Counted from the stretch's first letter, positions 37,180 through 50,509 are shown. The stretch is DNA of 64,000 nt from Xiphophorus maculatus (GCF_002775205.1 NC_036456.1:6029463-6093462), one strand, 5' to 3'. Numbers and translations are program-made. Notes: a model not told the origin generated them from the sequence alone.

Positions 37180-37445
37180 ACAGGTACAGTAGTCTCAGAG
37201 GTAGCTGTGAGGCAAAGAGTACTCTGCAGTCAGAAAGTTGTCAGTTTGACTCCATCTTTCACAACTACGTCAATGTGCCATCAGGTCCAGGGACTAAACT
37301 CCGAGTTACTTACTGATCTGTGTACCAAGAGGCAAGCTGGGGGAATGTGACATGGTGTAAAGGTGCTATGAGTGGTCGGTATGACTCGAAAAGTCCATCA
37401 CCCCTGCCCACTGAATCCATATACCGATGCATGAATGGGTAATGA
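37180..37445 (+). repeat. Degenerate tRNA-SINE-like sequence
   Basis: The theme 'ctccatctttcacaactacgtcaatgtgcc ... ctaaactccgagtt ... gtgacatg.tgtaaaggtgctatgagtggtc..tatgact.gaaaag' matches the body of common fish tRNA-derived SINEs. It replaces most of exon 3 in PARP14-B. Confidence 0.5.
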
Positions 37446-38387
37446 ATCCACATCCCACAGAACATCTTCCACAATCATTACCCATTCCCTGCAAAATCAT
37501 CCTGAAGAAAAGCCTCACAGAGCCAGCGCACACCTGCGGTATCGTTCATTGCTGAGTTTCTTTTATTTTCTGATATTTTTCAAGGCAAACATGTTTTTAG
37601 TAGTACTTCTTAGATTCAGCCTTGGAGCATTTAAAAGAACTGCTTGATTTGTCTTGGTAGAAGTGTATTTTAAATGATTATTTTTTTTAGGAAACTAGAG
37701 ATATGTTTCTGAGATGTTTGGCAGTGGAACAAGAAAAATTCTTTGACACACAAAGTTGCTTGCCAAAAGAGAGAAAGCCGCCGCTCTCTGATTCAGCGTG
37801 CTCCGATAATATTTTTTTACTTCAAACACATACATGATGTGGATTTTCTGCTGGCAGAAGCATCACCACATCCTGCTTTTCGTTCTGCGTTTTTTTGTTG
37901 GATTTCTTGCCTGCTTCTGTTTTCATAATGTTTGTATCTGTGCATAAATCAGACAACGTCCTGATGCGATCACTACAAACTTTCTTGAAAAGCTCAACAC
38001 CTTGACATTATCAAGCGCAACACCGGCTATCCTGCTATGGAAACTTGTCTGAGGGATTCCTATCAGTGTGTATAATTGAGCCATTTTTTCATGCCAGTTT
38101 TTCAATCACCAGAAATACAACAAAGTTTCCCTGATGCTATTATTTTAAAGTTATTTTAGATGTGGTAAATACAATTCCAGTTTAATTAATCACATTTCCC
38201 CCCCTTAATATTTGAAGACACTGCAGATACTTTGCTTTGCACTTCACACACTGTTCTTGAAGTACACATTTACACACCAACACTCTGCTTTTCTTTGTTT
38301 CTTTCGTGTTCTGACAGGTTCGGATATGTAGAGTGTGGGTTATTTAACCACAATGTAACTCATCAGCATGTGAGCTCAGTGAGAGGC

Positions 38388-38399
38388 GAAAGTGAAACC
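38388..38399 (+). promoter_or_regulatory. ISRE-like element near the PARP14-B exon-1 remnant
   Basis: GAAAGTGAAACC matches the ISRE core (inverse GGTTTCACTTTC) and lies about 115 bases downstream of the ancestral exon-1 donor. A one-base variant persists in the second copy at about 50079-50090. Confidence 0.5.
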
Positions 38400-38512
38400 T
38401 AGAAAAATGCCTGTTTTTTAAAACATTGATGGCCACAAATATAGCAGTAAACAGTTAGCAAAAAAAGATAAGAAACTTTAGCAAATTTATTTTGTTTCTT
38501 ACCTTCTCTCTC

Positions 38513-38660
38513 CTTAAAAGCAAAGCAGTAAACTTTCCCCCCCTGCCAACTATATGACTCTCTACTAGAATCTCCTTTTGTTCAACGACATCAAATGAGG
38601 AAGCATTGAGCCTCTTTCTTTGACTGGTTCAGACGGAAGAAGACTTATCTTTACATAAAT
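38513..38660 (-). pseudogene. Decayed exon 1 of PARP14-B
   Basis: On the complement, GGKVYCFAFKERE followed by a GTAAG donor aligns with GGKVYSIAFKDQQ of gene A exon 1. Upstream, VFFRLNQSKKEAQ aligns with VFFDCGRLNDEEKKK after a 9-base loss. Two in-frame TGA codons stand where A has Arg or Gln, as in C-to-T decay of CGA. The start region is also broken. The donor site is intact. Confidence 0.8.
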
Positions 38661-39559
38661 CAAGACAGCAGTGGAGTTGTTACAAGGCGGAGCTGGAAAG
38701 TTTAGGTTGCGTTTGCGCCGCCTGTTGGCCAGGTGTCGATATATGGAAGCGTGCAACGCCGGTAACCCACACCTGTTTGCAAAACAGCAATAAAACTATA
38801 ATAGACATTGTTATCATAATTGTAATGTAATGAAATGCAATCGTTAATGATGACTGTTTTGATAGTAATTATAGCACCTCAATATCAATAAATAAAGAAG
38901 TAAATAAATTCCCTCAAAAGATTCTATGAAAACTTTGAACTACTTTTTTTTTATCTTCTAGGTATTTTGGTTCTGTGAAATAAAAACATTAATTTAGGTG
39001 CAATTTGCCAAAGGGCGTTTAAAAAATGTAACTAAGCTACACAAACAACTCCACACATTCCTCTCTAAGAATTACATAATGCTGAAACGAAAGCCTCTAA
39101 AAATGTCATTTTTGATTCCACATTTATACCATCATGAATGAATACATTTGTTTATGTAATGGTTTAGTTTTTAATTAGTAGCTTTAAGTTTTATTTTTGA
39201 CCCCCAGCAAAACTGATCACATATTTCAGGATGTTAGTGCACAGATCTTCTTGAAGTTTAGGCTGTCGGAAGAACAATGCTACAATAAACTTTATTAATC
39301 CTTGTAAGTTTGAAAGAATATTTAGTTCATAAGAAGGAGCTTTTACATCCCAGGAATGACTGTGTGGTTGGTGTTGCTTTTGAAAACGTAACAAATAATC
39401 AAGAAGCACAGTGGGGACATTTTGAGAAAAATTATTGGAAAAGAGGAAGTCTTTGAAATAATGTTGCAAAGACAAACTTTGGAAAGTGGAAGTAATTTTT
39501 ACTTTCACATCCATCTACGTGTGGTTGAAGACATTTTTAACAGAAAAAGCAAATGGTTG

Positions 39560-41076
39560 TGTAACCCACATAAAATGGGGATGCCTCTTTAAGAAACGGA
39601 GGTTAGGGAAGCTAGGTGGTCTACCTAGCCAATAGGAAGTTTAGCTTCCAGTGAGTTTAAACCAATCAGAATTCGGACTGCCGCTGCAGGACCCGCCCTT
39701 CCGCAGCATTGAGTGTGTAAGCGAGAGAGATCCGGAAACGATTAAGCTGGGCAGCGTGAGAGTCTCTGTTTTAAAACAGTTATACAACTCTAAACAAACG
39801 CTTTCCCAGATCATCCGACTTCTAAGCTGGACGCGTGAAGTGAAAAAAAAGAAAAGGAAAGACAAGTTCACTTTTTCTGCTGAACACCGTTAGAGCTGAC
39901 TCGTTAGCTCTAACGGCCAACGGCTACTGGTTTAGCTCTAACGGCTACTAGGCTAACGTTTTAAGTTCATCCTGTTCTCCGTTCAGTTGAAGGTAAAACC
40001 TAATTTACGTTATATTCTTACTTTGTTCACAATGATAGCTCATATTATCAAGGCTAAAGCATGGAAAATATGCCTTATTACACTATCTAGTGCCTCACGG
40101 GTCCGGACTGAGAGCCACCATATTGTTGTCCCTAACGTGTCGCATTGAGATCGGTGAGCATATTCTGTGCCTTTCATTTGGGTTTTTGTTCTGTTTATCA
40201 CATTTTTGTTGAATAATATTGTTTATCTGAACTATTTGATTATTAAAATGTAAACTTTTACTGATTTTGGATAAAATGTAATGTTTAATATTGTTTGAAG
40301 AAATGCTTTTGTAATTTACAGTAATTGATGTCAAATATACAGAAACATAATTTAAGGATTAAAGCTAGAACAGCTTAATAAAATCCTATGATTCTGCTGG
40401 TCCTGTCTGTTGACAGGTCAGGTTTTTTTTTGTTTATGCTGGATTGTTCCTGAGGTGGATTCCTCCTGTGACTTTGATGGCGAGCCTTCCCACCTGGACT
40501 TAGAAAGAACTGGATTCCTTCTTTTCCGTTTGGAGTCCTGCTGCACCCCGCGGTGTGGTAGGCTAGTACCACTCACATCTTCACACACAGTTGGTTAGGA
40601 GTGAGACCACTGACTGACATTTTTCTTTTTATTGTTTAATCCTGGAATTTCTGATCTCACCTTTTGGACTGGTTTTTATTTGGTACCTTGTAACAAACTG
40701 CTGTGTAGGAAATTCTCCTCATGTGAATGGTGTTGAGCTGAACCTAATTGGAACTGGAATTGATTGATCTGTTGCCTATTACGATTTAGAATTCAGATCA
40801 CCAGGGTGCACCCAAAAGATTCAAAACTGAGAACTAGCACTTGGCCAAGTATTTGTATTATTTTTTGTATTTTATTGTGTGTAATTTTATTTTCATAATT
40901 GTGTGTCTTGTATAACTGTTTGTTAATTTCATGGTTTATGTCACTAAAGCCAGTTGTTTTTTTTAAATTCATTTAACTGCCTTTGTGTGTCATTTAAACA
41001 CCCCACTATGCTCCGATAGTCGAACCTATTGGCCCATTCATCTAATATATAAAATACCCTTCTCATCTGTGTTACA
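39560..41076. mobile_element. Solo LTR-like insertion, 1517 bp
   Basis: It begins TGTAACCC and ends GTGTTACA (TG...CA ends with a 6-bp inverted repeat) and is flanked by the 4-bp duplication GTTG (39556-39559 and 41077-41080). The paralogous locus at 63407-63410 has a single uninterrupted GTTG, an exact empty site. There is no internal protein frame, so a solo LTR from an LTR retroelement is the simplest reading; a DNA element with 4-bp target duplication is the alternative. Confidence 0.7.
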
Positions 41077-41266
41077 GTTGCATAATCAGACACTCTGACA
41101 GTTAAAAAAATTAAAGAAAATAGAAATAAAAACCAATGAGATGACGCAGTGAAATAAATATAATACTTCCACAATTCTGTGTCAAATACAGAAAACAAAA
41201 GTCTTTTACAGACAAAACGTTTTACTTTTAATGGCAAAATTAAACATTACAAAGCATATTAGAATC

Positions 41267-41311
41267 TATCTATCTATATCTATATCTATATATATATATA
41301 TATATATATAT
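41267..41311. repeat. (TCTA)n/(TA)n microsatellite
   Basis: TCTATC units running into TATATA. The second copy at 63593-63625 differs in repeat number. Confidence 0.9.
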
Positions 41312-41329
41312 AAATTTCCTTCTCACCCT

Positions 41330-41645
41330 CCGCAGGTGGTCTCTCTCATCCTCTGAGCTCGGTTCCTCTACCAGAGGACTGGGAACTTGATCTTGGGGCT
41401 TCCAGTCCATATTCTGCACAGATGTTTCTGTACACTATTCCCGCCACTTGGTTATGTCGTTCCATATACGCTTTCCCTGCCAGCATCTTTCACCCTGCTG
41501 TTATGTGCTGGACTGTCTCAGGGGCCTCCTTGCACAACCTACACCTTGGGTCTTGTCTGGTAGATCTGAGCCTCTATTGCTCTGGGGTTTAGGGTCTGTT
41601 CCTGTGCAGCCAGGATGAGTGACTCTGTGCAGTCATTATCTGAGA
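41330..41645 (-). mobile_element. Non-LTR retrotransposon C-terminal fragment (zinc-knuckle region)
   Basis: The complement reads LNPRAIEAQIYQTR, DPRCRLCKEAPETVQHITAG, then MLAGKAYMERHNQVAGIVY. This is a CX2C...H type knuckle typical of the C-terminus of fish LINEs with a restriction-like endonuclease (R4/Rex6-like, inferred). It has a frameshift before DPRC, and a TGA replaces the final Cys. A second copy lies at 63650-63965. Confidence 0.65.
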
Positions 41646-41649
41646 TATT

Positions 41650-42180
41650 GGCCATTTAGTCCCAGTTAGCTTTTCATTTGAACACTTAGTAAAAAATCAT
41701 AAGCTTGAATTTTTTTATCCTGATCTGACTTAGAAACAAACCACATGAATTCTGCAGAATTTTACCACAAAATTAGTTTTGCGGTTCCTTAAGTGACTGA
41801 AAAAAATATGAAAAGAACGAAGCAAAACTGACTTTGTCTCATTCTTTGCTTCTGCCTCTATATTTGAAATTCAGGACAGAGACGGTGTTGTAATTTCCTG
41901 CATAAACATTTATGATTCGTGAGAAAGGATCAGAGAACGCAAATCATCCTGAGTGAACAGCAGCAGGCGGGGATCTGTGTTCAGCTCCAAAGGAATCATA
42001 TCAATCAACGTGTGAACAGCAAAACCACTTGCTACATGTCAGAATTGGTCAAATATTTAATGATCCAATATGCATCAGCAAATCACCAATTCAGTTCAAT
42101 GTAAATAGAAATTAAATGTCATAATATCCAGTATCAAGCAGTCTTCTAAAGACAGTGTTGCCGTCATGGCATGCTAACTG
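41650..42180 (-). repeat. Dispersed repeat R1, copy 2 (inverted)
   Basis: Reverse complement of about 9266-9937, including the shared 61-aa conceptual ORF (here 41919-42104). Confidence 0.75.
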
Positions 42181-42654
42181 TTCCAATAGTCAACATTGGA
42201 ATATTCCAATATTCCAATATGGATTTTTCTATATCTATATGTGACTGTGCGGTGAAGCTAAAAATTAAACTACTGTAATAATTGGTGCAACAACAGTTTG
42301 TCAGAAATATTTACAAATAAAATATAAATGGGGCATATGGGATCATTTCACCTCCTCTGGGTGTCACAGACACAGAATCTGAGCACCGGCAAGAGGAGAG
42401 TTCATATCTACTAGCTGGGGTTTATTTGACTATTTTTATGATTTACTTCATTTGTAAGAAATAAGCTATGTAGGAATATATGTGTGTGCCTGTGTTGCAT
42501 TGTGCGTGTTTGTGTTTGTGTGGGTCAGACACACAACGTGTCCACATTTGTGTGCTTGTAGCCTGTATTTGTGTTGCTCATAAGCATTGTGTTGGTTTTG
42601 TGCTCCACTTACATGAAGAGCATTAGGGTTGTGTTTGTGTGAGTCGTGTGGAAA

Positions 42655-42935
42655 TTAGGGCATAAGCAAATTATCACTGATATTTAAGATAAGTTATAAT
42701 TTGCTTATCTTAGAGATAAGTGAATTATCTCTAAGATAATAAGCAAATTATTACATATCTCTAAGATAAGTAATAATTATCTTATTAATTAAGATAATTA
42801 TTATTAATATGCAAATTATTACGTATATCTAAGGTAAGTAATAATTTGCTTATTATCTTAGAGATAATTAAATTATCTCTAAGATAAGTAATTGTGTGTC
42901 TGTAATAATTTGCTCGTCTTAAGCAAATTATTCTC
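42655..42935. repeat. AT-rich palindromic satellite-like tract
   Basis: Irregular repeats of CTTATCTTAGAGATAA and AATAATTTGC/GCAAATTATT in both orientations, making many nested hairpins. The paralogous tract at 51657-53620 is split by a 1.65-kb insertion. Confidence 0.8.
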
Positions 42936-43301
42936 AGGTAACAGAAGATCCTACATCATGGTCCTGCTGCTGACCTCTGGTCTGTTGTTTGTTGTTGTTT
43001 CTTTGAAATATATCAAAAGCAACAGTGAGAACAACTTTTGCAAAGACAATAAAGAGAACTGGGTTTATTCCTGGCAACAACTATCTATCAAGCAATGCAA
43101 CATGGCTCAACAGCAACAGCAAGGGCCCCTCCGTTTCCAGTTCAGGCATTCGCCTTGTTAGGCCGACAACAAAGTTTATTTGCTCACAGCTGTTGAAGCC
43201 AATAGAACATCATCACATCTGGAAAAAGCAGAGATGCGACGCTAAGGCAACTAAAACGGATCCCATCAGAACCTTGACTGCATCTAGAAACTGGTGGGAA
43301 A

Positions 43302-43434
43302 GAGCAACCTGTGGAGAGCAACCTGTGGAGGGCAACCTGTGGAGAGCAACCTGTTTAGTGCAACCTGTGGAGAGCAACCTGTGGAGGGCAACCTGTGGAG
43401 AGCAACCTGTTTAGTGCAACCTGTGGAGAGCAAC
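43302..43434. repeat. 14-bp minisatellite, short allele
   Basis: About 9.5 copies of GCAACCTGTGGAGA with variants (GGGC, TTTAGT). The apparent proteins (SNLWRATCGEQPVE) arise because three 14-bp units equal 14 codons. Confidence 0.92.
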
Positions 43435-44035
43435 TCTCACTATGTTTCTCTAATCTGAACCGTTTGCAAATTCAGTTTTCTAGAAATTAATGCTACCTTT
43501 CTTGAGGACAATGTTCATTATAGTCAATCACCCCAATTTACATCATTTTTGAAATCCTGGGGGAACCGGAGCACCCGGAGAAAACCCTCCACTAACACGG
43601 GGAGAACAGACAAACTCCCACAGAAAGAGGCGCCTGGTTGAGAATGAAGAACGCTTTTCTGTGAAGATGCAGCACTAACCACTGCATCACCGTGTTGTCC
43701 TTTTTTGTTTTTTAGTCTAAAATATAAGATGTAATTTGGGGTTTTGAAAATGGTTCTGACCTGGACTCTTTAACTAGTTGTTTGTTTTAGAGGTTTTCTT
43801 TGCTCACCACAAATGTTTCTCCAATCGGAACCGTTTGCAAATTAAATTTTCCAGAAATTAATACGACCTTTTTTGAGGACAATTTACATTGGTCAATAAC
43901 AATAATTTATATGGTTTTGGAAATCTGTGGGAAACCGGAGCACCCGGAGAAAAACCCACGGTCATTTTTTGGGGGGGATCTAAAATAAGAAATATATTTG
44001 GGGTTTTGCAAACGGTTAAGAAATTACATTTTTTC

Positions 44036-45589
<1,554 letters not shown>

Positions 45590-45701
45590 TCAGTCTGTTA
45601 ACGATCTCACTGTAAAAGCGCTTTGTGTGCGTCTGAACTCCTCGGTAGTGCAGCAAGCAATGACAAGAAGGTAGAAGTTTGTTACATAGATAGAGTGCTG
45701 A

Positions 45702-45735
45702 TGACATCACAAGCATGACTCTAGTTGTGACATCA
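45702..45735 (-). promoter_or_regulatory. Paired CRE-like sites upstream of coiled-coil gene 1
   Basis: TGACATCA occurs at 45702-45709 and again at 45728-45735, 26 bases apart. Each has one mismatch to the cAMP response element TGACGTCA. Both are kept in the second copy (56533-56540 and 56559-56566). Confidence 0.45.
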
Positions 45736-45739
45736 CAGA

Positions 45740-46790
45740 GTTTTCCTTCATCTTTGGAATGTGTTACCGTTGGTTACACTGTCTATGTTGTTATACAATC
45801 AGTTTATGGAGAGACGTTTTTTTTGGCAATATTTACATAAAATGTGTGAATTTAGATTTCCAGATTTGTTTCATTGTGTCCAATGAAACATAAAACCTTT
45901 CAAAAGTTTTCACACACTCACACTTTTACAAACCTGAAAATAGCAAAGAAAAATGATACTCTCCTTTAAATCTTTGTTTTAATATGTAGCGTCGCTGCTG
46001 GCTATCAGTTTGTATTGGGACTTTTTTGTCCTCCTCTGTGATTCTGTACATTCATTTTCGCGTTTAGATGTTTTCCTGTTGGCCTTTCATTAAACCCCTC
46101 AAGAGGCTCGGCAGCACAAACACTCAGCGATGATGGAGATCAGCGGGAGCTTACGTCCATCAATCAGTTCTTGGTCCATTAAGTCCCCTCAGAAATATTA
46201 TCTGTTTCTTTTTGTCTTTTTTTTTACTCTTGGTTTTGTGCTGCTTCTGTCTGCTGTCTCTTTTTGGATCCGTTTGGCCTGAGGTACCGGCTCTCCAGAA
46301 CTAATCTAGACAAAAGTTTTCTCTTTTGTGATGTGATTAAAAAAAATGCCTCAAAGTCTTTTGTATTATTATTATTATTATTTGCTCTACAGAGCTAAAG
46401 CTGGTGGAATAATCTGTTGGTCTCCTTTCTTCCTTTTGTAGAGATATTTGATATTTGAGAGATAAGACACGCCGTGTCTTCCATTTTGTTGACCCCAGTA
46501 AAGGTTCCTCATTTCTGCCTGCTACTATGATTAAAGTCCGAGTTCTCCAGCAATCAGTGCAGAACGATTACCAATGAAACATGCAGCAGGAGATCTCTCA
46601 CCTGTGCAACAACACCGGCTGTTTTACCTGGAGGTTGATACTGATGGAGCTGACAGTCTATGAAGCAACACTGACCTGAAACATAAAATATGCTGCTCTA
46701 ATTGGAACTCTATAATGTAATCTCAGTAAATATGTTTTGTCTATTTTTATAAACTATCGTATCCGTAATAAAAACAGATAGGTTGCTGAA
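45740..46790. other. Upstream flank of coiled-coil gene 1, no gene seen
   Basis: Duplicated non-coding DNA (matches about 56571-57635), with a short ATT tract at 46366-46381. Confidence 0.5.
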
Positions 46791-46794
46791 TCTG

Positions 46795-46960
46795 GCTGAT
46801 GGGTCGGTCCCGAATGTTTGGGCTGTTAGAGTCGGTTCTTTGAATTGAACCACTGGAACCGGCTCCTGGAGCCGTTCTTCATTATGAGGGCCGGGGCTGC
46901 AAACACAGTTCCTACCCAACTCTTCAAACCGCACAGTGATCGATCTGCACAGGTGCTGTG
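46795..46960. repeat. hAT-like repeat remnant
   Basis: Contains 'gagtcggttctttgaattgaaccactggaaccggctcctggagccgttctt', a GAACCGGTTC/GAGTCGGTTC theme common at fish hAT-type element ends. A 94-aa ORF on the complement is a by-product. The duplicate is at about 57640-57805. Confidence 0.45.
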
Positions 46961-47930
46961 AGGAACAAAAGACAATTTTAACTCTGTTTCTCATCCAGTA
47001 GCATAAACACTGAAATTAAGAAACCACAATCCCTGAATTAGGAGGGAATGTGGGGCAAATGTGATGAAAGATTTGCATTATTACCAAACTTCTATCACTG
47101 CTGGATCAAAGAATTATGGAATATTATGTATTTATTCATATTTTAAAGGTATGTACTTTTAGGACTGCCATCTAGTAAAAGCTGCATGAGCTGGCTACTG
47201 GTGTCTAAAACTCAGTCACCATGTCTTCTCATCTTCTGAAACAACCAGGAGGGGTATTGTGAAGCACCGCCTCACAGGGCGGGTATCAAAAAGGCTAACA
47301 TGAGGTGCAAGTTGGGCGGGTTAAAGTAAGAGAAACCAGATACTGCATTCAAAGCATGATGAAGACCAGCGAGCAAAACATTCACAGAGTGGATGTAGTA
47401 GAATATCAGAGTTCAGGAGACACAGGATAGAAGATTTGACTGAATCAAGACACTGTTCACAAGTTCAGACTGGGGAACTAACTGGCAAGTTGCTAGCTAA
47501 GCAGAAAAATAGATTGTATTTACTTAAATTTATACAAACCAATTTTCTCAATTACTGCAACATATAAAAGACAAGTAAAATTACATTGTGTGATTTAAGT
47601 ATTGCAATCCTAAAATAACTTGAACAAGTTTGTTTTTAAATGTGTTTTATTTAAATGCATTTAGTTGTACATAAACCAAATAGTAAATCTTGACATTAAA
47701 AGTTAAATGCGAATAATCTATTTGGTCAAGACTTTTCCATGGTACAAAATATTCTTAAACTCATCTAAAATATTATTCTCAGCAACATTTATTTTTTTTC
47801 TGCCTACAACAGCAGCAATATATTTACTACATACATTAAAAATTCATGGTCTCATTTTCCGTCTGCTTGAGCAGAAATGGCGTAGTGTCTGGGTTTGTTA
47901 AAATGTTAAACTTTTACCACCTGAAAAACA

Positions 47931-48688
47931 GCGGCTTCCTGTTATTGTTGTGAGCGGAGGGTGAAAACACGCCGCCTGACGAGGTTCTGTGATTTATGAG
48001 CGCCGCAATCTCAAACAGATGTAAAGATAGCATGCAACTTTCTCCATTTTATTTTACAGAAAGAAATAATGACATAATTTGTCATTTTAATGTATGACAA
48101 GTTTGGTGTTTTTGCCCTGGGGAAAACAGAAATAAAGTTATGTAAAGTTATGGTACAATAAATAAACAAATAAATAAATAAATCCCAAATTCACCAGTGG
48201 TATAAAGAAATATACTGTGTTTGTGCATGCATCAATTAGAACCTTAAAAATACCAAAAACTATACTAACTACATTGGACACAAATGGATGTTTTGTGCAT
48301 TTCTGAATATTCCAGTGAGCACCGTTGGGATCATGACTGGCGAATCGAAATTCATCCATGAACTAGTCAGGACAAAGAAATGAAAAAATAAATAAAAAAT
48401 CTTTAAAAAAGTAATATAATAACCAATGAATACTCAGAGAGCTTTGGAAAGACTCTGGATTAGCAGAGTCTCCTTTTCCTTTCAACAGTTAGTAATGCAC
48501 TGAACTGCTGCAGAGCAAGCAAGTTGAAACGTGTCTCCAGTTTGCTGCAAAATGATAGAACAAGATTTCAAAACACAGGTAGGATCAAATCTGTTCAGAT
48601 TACAGCATATTGTAACTTTTTGGATGTCACACTCCACTGGCTTTAGAAATGGCACCATACCCACAGTGACATTTGGCCATAAGAACAA
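47931..48688. repeat. Segmental duplication piece a (unit 2)
   Basis: Matches 30691-31441. It ends at GAACAA (48683-48688), where the sequence jumps to the equivalent of 37008. All PARP14-B exons between are missing. Confidence 0.9.
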
Positions 48689-50208
48689 CCTCCACTTGGT
48701 AACCAGTTCCAGGAGTGGCTCCACTTGCTGCTTGTTGACCCGGAAAATACATCTGAAACGCCAAACACTTGATAGTTATTGCCTCAGGATGCCCATCACA
48801 GACTTACCATCAACCCATCAGTATAACTTTGCTCAGACGTCATCCACCCCGACTAGCATGACAGGTACAGTAGTCTCAGAGGTAGCTGTGAGGCAAAGAG
48901 TACTCTGCAGTCAGAAAGTTGTCAGTTTGACTCCATCTTTCACAACTACGTCAATGTGCCCTCAGGTCCAGGGACTAAACTCCGAGTTACTTACTGATCT
49001 GTGTACCAAGAGGCAAGCTGGGGGAATGTGACATGGTGTAAAGGTGCTATTAGTGGTCGGTATGACTCGAAAAGTCCATCACCCCTGTCCACTGAGTCCA
49101 TATACCGATGCATGAATGGGTAATGAATCCACATCCCACAGAACATCTTCCACAATCATTACCCATTCCGTGCTAAATCATCCTGAAGAAAAGCCTCACA
49201 GAGCCAGCGCACACCCGCGGTATCGTTCATTGCTGAGTTTCTTTTATTTTCTGATATTTTTCAAGGCAAACATGTTTTTAGTAGTACTTCTTAGATTCAG
49301 CCTTGGAGCATTTAAAAGAACTGCTTGATTTGTCTTGGTAGAAGTGTATTTTAAATTATTTTTTTTTAGGAAACTAGAGATATGTTTCTGAGATGTTTGG
49401 CAGTGGAACAAGAAAAATTCTTTGACACGAAGTTGCTTGCCAAAAGAGAGAAAGCCGCCGCTCTCTGATTCAGCGTGCTCCGATAATATTTTTTACTTCA
49501 AACACATACATGATGTGGATTTTCTGCCTGGCAGAAGCATCACCACATCCTGCTTTTCGAAGAATGTAAACGATTCTGCGTTTTTTTGTTGGATTTCTTG
49601 CCTGCTTCTGTTTTCATAATGTTTGTATCTGTGCATAAATCAGACAACGTCCTGATGCGATCACTACAAACTTTCTTGAAAAGCTCAACACCTTGACATT
49701 ATCAAGCGCAACACCGGCTATCCTGCTATGGAAACTTGTCTGAGGGATTCCTATCAGTGTGTATAATTGAGCCATTTTTTCATGCCAGTTTTTCAATCAC
49801 CAGAAATACAACAAAGTTTCCCTGATGCTATTATTTTAAAGTTATTTTAGATGTGGTAAATACAATTCCAGTTTAATTAATCACATTTCCCCCCCTTAAG
49901 ATTTGAAGACACTGCAGATACTTTGCTTTGCATTTCACACACTGTTCTTGAAGTACACATTTACACACCAACACTCTGCTTTTCTTTGTTTCTTTCGTGT
50001 TCTGACAGGTTTGGATATGTAGAGTGTGGGTTATTTAACCACAATGTAACTCATCAGCATGTGAGCTCAGTGAGAGGCAAAAGTGAAACCTAGAAAAATG
50101 CCTGTTTTTTAAAAACATTGATGGCCACAAATATAGCAGTAAACAGTTAGCAAAAAAAGATAAGAAACTTTAGCAAATTTATTTTGTTTCTTACCTTCTC
50201 TCTCCTTA
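48683..50208 (-). pseudogene. Gutted second copy of PARP14-B (exon-3 remnant through exon-1 donor)
   Basis: Matches 37002-38526. Only about 25 codons of the first coding exon remain (complement, starting ATGTATTTTCC near 48753), truncated by a 5566-bp deletion relative to unit 1 with the microhomology GAACAA at the join. The intron, its SINE-like repeat, the ISRE-like site and the exon-1 donor are kept. Its exon-1 body is displaced to 62369. It cannot encode an enzyme. Confidence 0.88.
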
Positions 50209-50214
50209 AGATAG

Positions 50215-50443
50215 GGTGAGAAGCTCAGTCATCCGGGAGGGACTCAGTGTAGAGCGGCTTCTCCTTCACATCGAGAGGAGCCAGTTGAGGCTCGGGCATC
50301 TGGTCAGGACGCCTCCTGGACGCCTCCCTGGTGAGGCGTTCCGGGCACGTCCCACCGGGAGGAGGCCCCGGGGAAGACCCAGGACACGCTGGAGGGACTA
50401 TGTCTCTGGGCTGGGAACGCCTCGGGATTCCCCCGGAGGAGCT
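50215..50443 (+). mobile_element. Non-LTR retrotransposon 3' end
   Basis: Translates to PPGRLPGEAFRARPTGRRPR and the following GRPRTRWRDYVSGL, the conserved C-terminal tail of a common fish LINE, 5'-truncated. A decayed relative is at 1204-2204. Confidence 0.8.
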
Positions 50444-50509
50444 GAATTATTCATAGTGGACTCACGGGATTATATTACATTGACATGAACATTTTCAGTG
50501 TGATTGTGT

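Larger units (their letters stand above)
37002..38526. repeat. Segmental duplication piece b (unit 1)
   Basis: From the remnant of exon 3 to the exon-1 donor of PARP14-B. It is repeated nearly identically at 48683-50208. Confidence 0.9.

Noticed and set aside
43302-43434. CRISPR-like array
   Set aside because: Head-to-tail 14-bp units without spacers in a vertebrate genome: a minisatellite.
46710-46994. 94-aa ORF, duplicated at 57557-57835
   Set aside because: It coincides with a hAT-like repeat remnant. Its conservation reflects the recent segmental duplication, not coding constraint.
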